The notes under the pieces are model-generated. The model did no database searches. It had not been told where the DNA came from and was given only the letters and a program-made list of their open reading frames with translations. Below, piece by piece: positions 1 through 5,699 of a DNA stretch of 7,458 nucleotides. Each line of letters begins with the position of its first letter. Position 1 is the stretch's first letter. The stretch comes from an uncultured Blautia sp. (GTDB lineage: Bacteria; Bacillota; Clostridia; Lachnospirales; Lachnospiraceae): the NCBI GenBank assembly GCA_934373235.1, contig CAKROW010000101.1:1-7458 (forward strand), read 5' to 3'. A program made the translations under genes and the position numbers.

Positions 1-122
1 AAGAATATGATGAATGGAGATATAAGTACCCGGAACTGGATACTTACCAGAAACGTGCCAAGGTACCATCTCAGGAACTAAGTGATTACCTCGTAAAAGA
101 ATTGACTAAAAAAGAAAATTAA
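1..122 (+). CDS. C-terminal tail of an unidentified protein (partial, 5' end outside window)
   Basis: An open frame enters from the left edge (first full codon at position 3) and ends at TAA 120-122, giving 39 residues. It is very charged and contains the stretches DEWRYKYPEL and VPSQELSDYLV. The codons read as a real coding end, and a hairpin terminator follows directly at 130-177. I do not recognise the family with certainty. The look of the tail and its place, convergent with the 3' end of guaA, are compatible with the terminal gene of a mobile element, but no catalytic motif is visible in the part present. The product cannot be named from this fragment. Confidence 0.6.
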   Translation, partial: EYDEWRYKYPELDTYQKRAKVPSQELSDYLVKELTKKEN

Positions 123-129
123 GAAAAAA

Positions 130-177
130 AAACCTTACCGATATTCAGTTTTTTACTTCTGAAAATCAGTAAGGTTT
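130..177. terminator. Bidirectional rho-independent terminator between the left-edge gene and guaA
   Basis: The arm AAACCTTAC (130-138) pairs perfectly with GTAAGGTTT (169-177). Inside it GAT-TTCAG pairs with CTGAA-ATC, so the stem is about 19 bp with two mismatches and a T-rich loop. On the plus strand it starts 7 bases after the left-edge stop codon and is followed by CTTTATATA. On the minus strand it is followed by TTTTTTTTCTT, so it can also end guaA transcripts. Confidence 0.75.
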
Positions 178-223
178 CTTTATATACGTTATGAAATAAA
201 ATTTTTATCTCTTGAATAATCAC

Positions 224-300
224 AAAATGTTGCCATTTTGTTGCCAATCACTAAGCAAATTTGTTTGCAACCCGCATAAATACTGGTTTCTCGTGATTGT
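224..300. other. Possible integrase arm/core region beside the guaA 3' end (candidate attachment site)
   Basis: TGTTGCCA occurs twice in direct orientation at 228-235 and 239-246, spaced 11 bp, one helical turn. This is followed by a nested inverted repeat: CAATCAC (245-251) with GTGATTG (293-299), and inside it AACC (269-272) with GGTT (285-288). Helically phased short direct repeats next to a gene end are typical of tyrosine-integrase arm sites, and the guaA 3' end is a known integration hotspot in Firmicutes. The attachment role is inference. No second copy of a core is visible in the window. Confidence 0.35.
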
Positions 301-305
301 GTGGA

Positions 306-1883
306 TTATTCGAACTCAATCGTACCAGGCGGCTTACTGGTAAGATCATAGAATACGCGGTTCACACCCTTAACCTCATTAATAATACGGTTCATCACCT
401 TATTAAGCACTGCATAAGGAATCTCAGCAGATTCGGCAGTCATGAAGTCAATGGTCTTAACGGCGCGGAGCGCCACTGCATAATCGTATGTTCTGAAGTC
501 TCCCATTACACCTACGCTTCGCATATTTGTCAGGGCTGCGAAGTACTGGTTCGGCATCCAGGACGGATCTTCTCCGTGTTCTTTTTTGTAGTCGGCGGCT
601 GCTTTGTCGACTTCTTCACGGTAAATGTAGTCTGCATCCTGTACGATACGTACCTTCTCCTCGGTGACTTCTCCTATGATTCGGATTCCAAGTCCCGGGC
701 CCGGGAATGGCTGACGGAATACCAGTCTTTCCGGAATTCCGAGCTCGAGACCGGCTTTACGAACCTCATCTTTAAAGAGGTCGCGGAGCGGCTCGATGAT
801 TTCTTTGAAATCTACGAAATCAGGAAGTCCACCTACGTTGTGGTGGGATTTGATCACTGCGGATTCACCGCCGAGACCGCTCTCTACAACGTCCGGATAA
901 ATGGTTCCCTGTGCAAGGAAATCTACTGCACCGATCTTCTTGGCTTCTTCCTCGAAGATACGGATAAATTCTTCACCGATAATCTTACGTTTTGCCTCAG
1001 GCTCTGTAACACCTGCAAGCTTGTCGTAATATCTCTGCTGTGCATTTACACGGATAAAGTTCAGGTCAAACTGGCCATTTGGTCCAAATACACCTTCAAC
1101 CTCATCGCCCTCATCTTTACGAAGAAGGCCATGATCTACAAATACACAGGTAAGCTGCTTGCCGATTGCTCTGGAAAGAAGACCTGCTGCTACAGAGGAA
1201 TCTACACCACCGGACAAAGCAAGAAGAACTTTTCCGTCGCCGACTTTCTCGCGGATCTCTTTGATCGTGTGCTCAACAAAGGCATCCATCTTCCAGTCTC
1301 CGGCACATTCACAGACATCAAGTACGAAGTTGGAAAGCATTGTCTTTCCCTCAACTGTGTGCAGTACTTCCGGATGGAACTGGATCGCATACAGCTTCTT
1401 CTCCTCATTCTGTGCAGTTGCTACCGGACAGTCTGCAGTGTGTGCAGCAATCTCAAATCCCGGCGCAGCCTGGGAAATATAATCTGTATGGCTCATCCAG
1501 CAGATTGTTTTGTCGGATACGTTTTTGAATATCCTGGAATCTTTCTTGTCGATGAGAAGCTCTGTCTTGCCGTACTCACTGACATCTGCCTTCTCAACTT
1601 TTCCGCCAAGAACATGCATCATAAGCTGTGCTCCGTAGCAAAGTCCGAGTACCGGAATACCAAGCTCAAATAATTCTTTCTGGTAAGTCGGTGAATCAGC
1701 CTCATAACAACTGTTTGGTCCACCGGTAAGGATGATTCCCTTAGGATTCATCGCTTTGATCTTTTCAAGATCTGTCTTGTAGGAATAGATTTCGCAATAT
1801 ACGTTACATTCTCTGACACGTCTTGCAACCAACTGATTGTACTGACCACCAAAATCAATGACAATAACTAATTCTCTTTTCAA
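306..1883 (-). CDS. guaA: GMP synthase (glutamine-hydrolysing)
   Basis: Cytoplasmic enzyme that converts XMP, ATP and glutamine to GMP, the last step of de novo guanine nucleotide synthesis. With the start used here it has 525 residues, normal for the family. The N-terminal class I glutamine amidotransferase domain has the nucleophile in GLCYGAQ (Cys82) and the partner residues in QFHPEV (His170, Glu172). The ATP pyrophosphatase domain carries the P-loop SGGVDSS (224-230), and the C-terminal dimerisation domain ends in PPGTIEFE. I chose the TTG at 1881-1883 because AGGAGG lies 6 bases upstream and the protein then opens with the family's KRELVIVIDFGGQYNQ. An in-frame ATG at 1923-1925 would add 14 residues but overlaps the -10 box of the guaA promoter, so it should not be in the mRNA. 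The gene lies 72 bases after the HAD gene. No riboswitch fits in the roughly 35-base leader. Confidence 0.97.
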   Translation of the reverse strand: MKRELVIVIDFGGQYNQLVARRVRECNVYCEIYSYKTDLEKIKAMNPKGIILTGGPNSCYEADSPTYQKELFELGIPVLGLCYGAQLMMHVLGGKVEKADVSEYGKTELLIDKKDSRIFKNVSDKTICWMSHTDYISQAAPGFEIAAHTADCPVATAQNEEKKLYAIQFHPEVLHTVEGKTMLSNFVLDVCECAGDWKMDAFVEHTIKEIREKVGDGKVLLALSGGVDSSVAAGLLSRAIGKQLTCVFVDHGLLRKDEGDEVEGVFGPNGQFDLNFIRVNAQQRYYDKLAGVTEPEAKRKIIGEEFIRIFEEEAKKIGAVDFLAQGTIYPDVVESGLGGESAVIKSHHNVGGLPDFVDFKEIIEPLRDLFKDEVRKAGLELGIPERLVFRQPFPGPGLGIRIIGEVTEEKVRIVQDADYIYREEVDKAAADYKKEHGEDPSWMPNQYFAALTNMRSVGVMGDFRTYDYAVALRAVKTIDFMTAESAEIPYAVLNKVMNRIINEVKGVNRVFYDLTSKPPGTIEFE

Positions 1884-1923
1884 GGCTTTCCTCCTGTTTT
1901 CTTTTCCTTTAATTCTGACATTC

Positions 1924-1952
1924 ATTATAAGCGAGTAAACTGACTTTTACAA
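1924..1952 (-). promoter_or_regulatory. guaA promoter (sigma-A type)
   Basis: On the minus strand TTGTAA (1952-1947) is separated by 17 bases from a perfect TATAAT (1929-1924). The expected start of transcription is near 1917, leaving about 34 bases before the TTG start. The -35 box lies only 3 bases beyond the stop codon of the upstream HAD gene. There is no terminator between the two genes, so guaA may also receive read-through. Confidence 0.75.
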
Positions 1953-1955
1953 TCT

Positions 1956-2804
1956 TTAATTTACAAGTTCCGGAATTCTTCGATATATTTCTTCCGCAAT
2001 TCCGTTATTTTCATTGGACTCTGTGATCGCATCCGCACAGTCTTTCAGACTCTGCACCGCATTTCCCATGGCAACACCGATTCCTGCCAGACGGATCATG
2101 GACTCATCATTTTGTCCATCCCCAAAGGCCATGATTTTTGCCGGACTGCATCCAATCCTTGGCAGAGCAGTTTCCAGTGCTTTTGCCTTGTCAATTCCCT
2201 TTGCTGTAAACTCAAAATAAAAATCTGCTGTAAACATGCAGCTAAGCTTGTCTTTAAACGGCTCCATCATTTCTTTGTAATGCTCCTGAAGATAGGTATC
2301 ATCTCCGGCAGTCAGAATTTTATTCTGAGGAAAATCCGCAAATTCCACCAGATCTTCTTTTTCACAGATCAGAAAATTACAGTTTCTTGCCTCGTACCTG
2401 ATAATGTTCATGGGCTTACCTTTATGCATGACCGTACAGTCATAAACATCATGGACATACATATAGTTATCTCTGTAAAGCATGGGTTTTACCTGGAAAT
2501 TTTTCATGTGTTCCAACACAGCCTTCCCATCTTCCACGCTCATTGCCTGATCAAAAAGTATTTCTCCGCTCTGACAGTCTGTCACTCTGGCCCCGTTAAA
2601 GGATACCAGCAGACCGTGATTTTTCTCCATTTCCAGTTCCCGGGCATATTCCAGAAGTCCGCTGGTGGGACGGCCGGAAGCCAGAATCAGGCGGATTCCT
2701 GCTGCCTGTGCCTTCATAAGCGCCTGCTTCGTCTCAGGCAGGATCTTTTTTTCATGGTCTGTCAGTGTTCCATCTATATCCAATGCAATGGCTGCTGTAT
2801 TCAT
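1956..2804 (-). CDS. Cof-type HAD-superfamily (subfamily IIB) phosphatase
   Basis: Predicted Mg-dependent hydrolase of small phosphorylated metabolites such as sugar phosphates or cofactors. The exact substrate cannot be read from the sequence. All HAD motifs are present in 282 residues: motif I DIDGTLTD (Asp9 nucleophile, Asp11 acid/base), motif II ASGRP (Ser43), the motif III lysine in KGIDKAKAL (probably Lys206) and motif IV GDGQND (Asp229, Asp233). The large insert between motifs II and III is the C2B cap typical of Cof/YbiV-like enzymes. The ATG at 2804 has only a weak ribosome site, but it overlaps the TGA of an upstream small reading frame (ATGA, 2804-2801), suggesting translational coupling. 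It is followed at short distance by guaA on the same strand. Confidence 0.9.
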   Translation of the reverse strand: MNTAAIALDIDGTLTDHEKKILPETKQALMKAQAAGIRLILASGRPTSGLLEYARELEMEKNHGLLVSFNGARVTDCQSGEILFDQAMSVEDGKAVLEHMKNFQVKPMLYRDNYMYVHDVYDCTVMHKGKPMNIIRYEARNCNFLICEKEDLVEFADFPQNKILTAGDDTYLQEHYKEMMEPFKDKLSCMFTADFYFEFTAKGIDKAKALETALPRIGCSPAKIMAFGDGQNDESMIRLAGIGVAMGNAVQSLKDCADAITESNENNGIAEEIYRRIPELVN

Positions 2805-3008
2805 TTCAGTTTTCTGCCACTCGAAATGTGATTAAACATACTTACATCGAGATAATGCGGCTTCTCACGAATCCCGCTTACGTTTTTGTATATTTGCTCT
2901 CTGAGTGGGCTCTCCTTCCTGTACAAGTTCTTCCTGCAGTAACCGTTCTTCATTATTCACAACCAGTATAACTGCGTGTTTGTCCTTATGCAGTTTATTT
3001 TCCCTCAA
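2801..3008 (-). pseudogene. Small unknown gene (about 68 aa), apparently split by a +1 frameshift
   Basis: Two minus-strand frames join into one plausible small protein. Frame A starts at TTG 3008 (AGGTGG 7 bases upstream; GTG 3011 is an alternative) and reads 47 residues, including HAVILVVNNEERLLQEELV, to TGA at 2867-2865. Frame B runs through the same region and ends with GIREKPHYLDVSMFNHISSG and a TGA at 2803-2801 that overlaps the ATG of the HAD gene. Removing one A from the five-A run at about 2883-2887 fuses them into one 68-residue frame ending in the ATGA overlap. Family and function are not recognised. It could be a true frameshift, an assembly error in a homopolymer, programmed frameshifting, or two unrelated short frames. 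No convincing promoter was found between it and the terminator at 3041-3089. Confidence 0.45.
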
Positions 3009-3040
3009 CACACAGCCACCTCAGTATAGCATAATCATAT

Positions 3041-3089
3041 TTTACAAAACAAGCCCCCTGTGTGCAGTCTTATGCACTCAGGAAGCCTG
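3041..3089 (-). terminator. Rho-independent terminator of the AGCS symporter gene
   Basis: On the minus strand a 17-bp stem (3089-3073 with 3066-3050; one mismatch and three G-T pairs) has the loop TAAGAC and is followed by TTTTGTAAA. It starts 15 bases after the symporter stop codon and separates that gene from the small-gene/HAD/guaA group. Confidence 0.8.
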
Positions 3090-3104
3090 TTATCTGATGT
3101 AGAT

Positions 3105-4652
3105 TTATTTCACGGATCTTCTGGCTCGTTTGTCCCAGTATTCACAGTCATTTCTTCCGATGATCTGAGAAGTAAACGGTGTTCCGTCATTTCTCTTATA
3201 GTGTTTCGTTGCCCGGAAAACATATTTTGCTCCCACGTATACGATAGGAACGTTAAAGTAAACGATCAGAATATTTCCCAAATCTGAAAAAGCCCAGAGA
3301 TTTCCCAGCTCCAGTCCTGCAATATTGCACAGGATTCCAAATGCTGCCACAAAAAGTCCAATACAGCGGACAATATTGATACAGATACGGTCTTTGCGGA
3401 TACGGTTGGCTGCAATCTCTGAAAAACTTATCATACCCAGAAGACATGTATATGCAAAAAGTCCAAAACAAAGTGTTACAAGAAACGTAACTATTCCATT
3501 CATTGCAGTCCCCGGAGTAAGCTCTGCAATGGAATCTGTATACTTCGGAAGCTTATCCAGTCCCATCCATACAACACCATCCTCACCGGTCCAGCAATGT
3601 GCCATAACTACTACAAATCCGGTCAGTGTACAGATCACCATCGTATCCAGAAATACTCCCAGGGACGCGATCACACCCTGCTCACATGGGTGTTTGGCAT
3701 CTGCTGCCGCGGCAGACATGGTAATGGTTCCCTGGCCTGCTTCATTGGACATCAGTCCACGTTTAACGCCCTGTGCCAGAACAGTTCCAAATACACCACC
3801 AAAGAAAGCATCCTGCTTAAATGCTCCACCGAAAACGCTTTTAAAGAAAAATGGAATCCTGTCAAAATTCAATATAATAAGAAATAATACCACCACGATA
3901 TACAGAACTGCCATTACAGGAACCATCTTATCTGTCCATTTGCTGACTTTTTTGATTCCACCAAAAGTAACTGCTGCTGTAAGAACAATGACCAGTACCC
4001 CTACTATATAGTAAAACGCTGAATTACTTGCGATCACATCTCCGGTAACGATCTCTGCCAGTCTTCCCACAGATGACACTACATTAAATCCCTGTGCAGG
4101 CAGACAGCAAAGTGCATAAAGAATATACAGTATGGAAAGAAAAACACCGATCCAGGCTTTATTTCCCAGAAGTTTTCTTCCGTAAAAAGGAAGTCCTCCC
4201 ACGAATTCATCATCTTTTTTCTCTTTGAAGATCTGTGCCAGCACACCTTCCATATAAGCTACTGCCATACCAAAAAAGGCCGAGATCCACATCCAGAAAA
4301 GTGCTCCGGGGCCACCCACTGCAATAGCTCCCGTTACTCCCAGAATATTTCCAGGCCCCACCCGCATGGCAGAACTCAGGAAAAACGCTGCAAGCGGAGA
4401 AATTCCGATTCTTACAGTTCTCTTCTCCAGCATGGTATGTATACCTTTTTTGAAATAAGTTACCTGCATAAATCCGATCTTAAAGCTGAAATAAATTCCT
4501 GATCCCAGAAGCAGGATAATTGCAAATGAAATATTTCCCAGAACAGGAATCCTGCTGTACCATCCGAAATTCGTGGGAAAATCCCATAAAAAATCGGAAA
4601 GCGGACCTATGAAGCCAAACACGCTGTTTATCGCTTTAAATACACCCTCCAT
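3105..4652 (-). CDS. Alanine/glycine:cation symporter (AGCS) family protein
   Basis: Integral membrane carrier predicted to take up alanine, glycine or a related small amino acid with Na+ or H+. It has 515 residues, a little longer than most members, with an extended amphipathic N-terminus, and about 11 hydrophobic spans can be read. Family marks are VGPGNILG (98-105) followed by VGGPGALFWMW, the GVKRGLMSNEAGQGT block (295-309), and the HPCEQG...GVFLDTMVICT segment (331-352). The C-terminal tail is hydrophilic and cytoplasmic-looking. The start ATG at 4652 has GGAGGG 8 bases upstream. The usual family form of the first signature is GTGNIAGV, so Pro100 and Leu104 are departures. The gene stands alone, bounded by the terminator at 3041-3089 and a gene-free region upstream. 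Substrate is inferred from family only; alsT/dagA-type names are not justified here. Confidence 0.92.
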   Translation of the reverse strand: MEGVFKAINSVFGFIGPLSDFLWDFPTNFGWYSRIPVLGNISFAIILLLGSGIYFSFKIGFMQVTYFKKGIHTMLEKRTVRIGISPLAAFFLSSAMRVGPGNILGVTGAIAVGGPGALFWMWISAFFGMAVAYMEGVLAQIFKEKKDDEFVGGLPFYGRKLLGNKAWIGVFLSILYILYALCCLPAQGFNVVSSVGRLAEIVTGDVIASNSAFYYIVGVLVIVLTAAVTFGGIKKVSKWTDKMVPVMAVLYIVVVLFLIILNFDRIPFFFKSVFGGAFKQDAFFGGVFGTVLAQGVKRGLMSNEAGQGTITMSAAAADAKHPCEQGVIASLGVFLDTMVICTLTGFVVVMAHCWTGEDGVVWMGLDKLPKYTDSIAELTPGTAMNGIVTFLVTLCFGLFAYTCLLGMISFSEIAANRIRKDRICINIVRCIGLFVAAFGILCNIAGLELGNLWAFSDLGNILIVYFNVPIVYVGAKYVFRATKHYKRNDGTPFTSQIIGRNDCEYWDKRARRSVK

Positions 4653-4692
4653 AATCTTGTCCCTCCATTTATGGCAATTGATAATATCTATT

Positions 4693-4774
4693 ATTATATC
4701 CTATAAAAGAACAAACTTCATTATATAGATATTTTTATCTGAAAATATTTTGCTGTAAAAAAATATTTACAGCA
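4693..4774 (-). promoter_or_regulatory. Promoter and operator-like region of the symporter gene
   Basis: A TATAAT (4698-4693) lies about 40 bases upstream of the symporter start, but its -35 region is poor (ATGAAG at 17-base spacing). A second TATAAT is at 4725-4720. Further upstream is a perfect 9-bp inverted repeat, TGCTGTAAA (4751-4759) and TTTACAGCA (4766-4774), which is a good shape for a regulator site. Between them 4733-4747 matches 11 of 15 positions of the CodY box as I remember it. The specific regulators are guesses. Confidence 0.4.
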
Positions 4775-5027
4775 TATTTTAAAAAGACTTTCTGCAAAAT
4801 GTGCGTCACAATTTATGGTAGACTTTGCCCGGACGAGCATTTTAGAAGTTATTTAGATTTTTCTCACAGATTTTTTAAGGGATAAACACATTTTAATCAC
4901 AATTTCGGGGTATATTATTAAACAAATAAAGCGAAACGCTTTTTTATCTCATAGATATTTACAAATTTTTCTTTTCATACCTGCCGGGCTCTAAAGAGTC
5001 CGGCCCTCCTTTTTTTATTTCTCCGCA
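4775..5027 (+). other. Gene-free region with two plus-strand terminator-like hairpins
   Basis: No credible coding frame is seen. Two hairpins followed by T-runs face rightward. One is AAAGCG-AAA-CGCTTT with TTTTA (4928-4945). The other is GCCGGGCTC-TAAA-GAGTCCGGC (4983-5004; one G-T pair) followed by CCTCCTTTTTTT. There is no gene upstream on the plus strand for them to terminate. Candidate -10 boxes such as TATATT near 4911 lack a good -35. A short unannotated RNA is possible but not shown. Confidence 0.3.
4983..5017 (+). terminator. Terminator-like hairpin
   Basis: A 9-bp stem with loop TAAA is followed, after CCTCC, by seven T residues on the plus strand. No plus-strand gene precedes it within the window. 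Confidence 0.5.
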
Positions 5028-5074
5028 CAACAAAAAACACCGTCCCCGCAGCTCCCATGTCTGCAAAAACAGTG
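5028..5074 (-). terminator. Original terminator of the disrupted tRNA-Lys gene
   Basis: On the minus strand CACTGTTTTTGCAG (5074-5061) pairs over all 14 positions, using five G-T pairs, with CTGCGGGGACGGTG (5051-5038), and TTTTTTGTTG follows. It begins 8 bases after the tRNA discriminator base. Its survival on this side shows that the left flank is the native downstream DNA of the tRNA gene. Confidence 0.75.
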
Positions 5075-5081
5075 CTTTTAG

Positions 5082-5126
5082 TGCGTCTTCAGGGGTTCGA
5101 ACCCTGGACACCCTGATTAAGAGTCA
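5082..5126 (-). other. Attachment site: 3' half of tRNA-Lys(CTT)
   Basis: Minus strand, from 5126 down to 5082, reads as tRNA positions about 29 to 73. It has the last three bases of the 5' anticodon stem (TGA), the loop CTCTTAA with anticodon CTT, the stem TCAGG, the variable bases GTGTC, and a perfect T-arm CAGGG-TTCGAAC-CCCTG. The acceptor strand AAGACGC and discriminator A follow. The 5' acceptor strand, D-arm and first two anticodon-stem bases are absent: 5127-5128 read TT instead of GG. The fragment therefore cannot fold as a working tRNA. The pattern matches the displaced core left when a tyrosine integrase inserts an element into a tRNA gene. The foreign DNA lies at higher coordinates. 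Confidence 0.8.
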
Positions 5127-5140
5127 TTCTTACATACATA

Positions 5141-5213
5141 AAATAAACGCCCGGACACCACGCAGGATGGGGACTCAGGGGACCCCGCCGAGTAGTGCCC
5201 GGACGTTTGTTTT
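5141..5213 (-). terminator. Long hairpin at the element edge, probable terminator of the HTH gene
   Basis: The arm 5143-5158 (ATAAACGCCCGGACAC) pairs with 5195-5210 with two mismatches and one G-T pair. The loop region contains smaller pairings such as ACTC/GAGT and GGG/CCC. On the minus strand it lies about 50 bases after the HTH stop codon and is followed by GTTTATTTTATG. On the plus strand TTTTATATATA follows, so it may act both ways and insulate the element from the tRNA side. Confidence 0.6.
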
Positions 5214-5259
5214 ATATATAAAGATAACTTTTTTGCAATGTGTACTGTGTTCTATTCCC

Positions 5260-5571
5260 TTACTCGCTTTTATAGTTCGGGTCTTTTGTCAAACGGGTAA
5301 CTTCTTCATTTTCATCATAATTTATATTATATTGGTCTGTGGCATACCATAATGTTCCGTTTTTATCTGTTTCAGTTTCAAATTTAACATTTTCCATTAT
5401 ATCTCCCGGTTGGCAGTTCAAAAAATCACATATTTTTTCAATTATATCTGTTTGAATTATTCCACCTTTACTGAGTTTTGATAATGTTCCTCTTGAAATA
5501 ACCTGTAATAAATCAGTTTTTTTCATACCTTTTCTATTAAGTAAATCAAATAATTTATAATATCGAATCAT
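5260..5571 (-). CDS. XRE/Cro-family HTH transcriptional regulator
   Basis: A 103-residue protein with an N-terminal helix-turn-helix of the small YozG/HTH_26 type. It opens MIRYYKLFDLLNRKGMKKTD and continues with the recognition region LSKLSKGGIIQTDIIEKICD and CQPGDIMENV, covering about residues 1-68. The tail is acidic and tyrosine-rich (TLWYATDQYNINYDENEE) and of unknown role. The ATG at 5571 has GAGGGGG 6 bases upstream and a consensus promoter just before it. An upstream in-frame ATG at 5661 is rejected because it would put the promoter inside the gene. It is divergent from the rest of the element, the usual layout for an element repressor controlling itself and the transfer or excision genes. 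The repressor role is inferred from position and family. Confidence 0.88.
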   Translation of the reverse strand: MIRYYKLFDLLNRKGMKKTDLLQVISRGTLSKLSKGGIIQTDIIEKICDFLNCQPGDIMENVKFETETDKNGTLWYATDQYNINYDENEEVTRLTKDPNYKSE

Positions 5572-5592
5572 AATATTCCCCCTCTTTATTTC

Positions 5593-5621
5593 AGTATATT
5601 TTATGAAAAAGTATGTGTCAA
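5593..5621 (-). promoter_or_regulatory. Promoter of the HTH regulator
   Basis: On the minus strand a perfect TTGACA (5621-5616), a 17-base spacer and TATACT (5598-5593). The ribosome site GAGGGGG and ATG follow after about 20 bases. Confidence 0.85.
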
Positions 5622-5699
5622 TAGTAAAAAAATCTATGTATGTGAACTTTTCTATTGACATATTACTTTGTTCATGCTATTTTATTCTATGAACATAGA
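5616..5699. promoter_or_regulatory. Divergent control region with dyad operators
   Basis: TGTCAATAG (5616-5624) and CTATTGACA (5652-5660) are a perfect inverted repeat that places the two opposing -35 boxes in symmetry. GTTCAT (5670-5675) and ATGAAC (5689-5694) flank the rightward -10 box. TCTATG-AA-CATAGA (5686-5699) is a compact dyad, and TCTATG recurs at 5633-5638. These repeated half-sites are good candidates for binding by the neighbouring HTH protein. Confidence 0.55.
5655..5683 (+). promoter_or_regulatory. Rightward promoter of the element
   Basis: TTGACA (5655-5660), a 17-base spacer and TATTTT (5678-5683). It would start transcription near 5690 and run through the non-coding island into the 70-residue protein, the relaxase and the integrase. 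The imperfect -10 box fits a regulated promoter. Confidence 0.6.

Noticed and set aside
224..300. CRISPR-like repeats
   Set aside because: Only two 8-bp repeats at 11-bp spacing, far too short and few for a CRISPR array.
297..1673. Long plus-strand open frame (458 codons) antisense to guaA
   Set aside because: It lies fully on the opposite strand of a well-supported gene, has no ribosome site, and its protein is cysteine-rich and unlike any family. It is a codon-bias shadow.
2112..2831. Plus-strand open frame of 239 codons over the HAD gene
   Set aside because: Antisense shadow of a complete HAD phosphatase with all motifs; no ribosome site.
3023..3028. TATACT as -10 box of a promoter for the small split gene
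   Set aside because: The start point would fall within its ribosome site, and the best upstream hexamer (TTGTTT) is a poor -35.
3325..4011. Plus-strand open frame of 228 codons over the symporter gene
   Set aside because: Antisense to the membrane protein gene; Thr/Pro/Ile-rich composition is what the reverse strand of such a gene gives.
5082..5126. Functional tRNA gene
   Set aside because: The 5' acceptor strand, D-arm and part of the anticodon stem are missing, and the upstream sequence cannot replace them.
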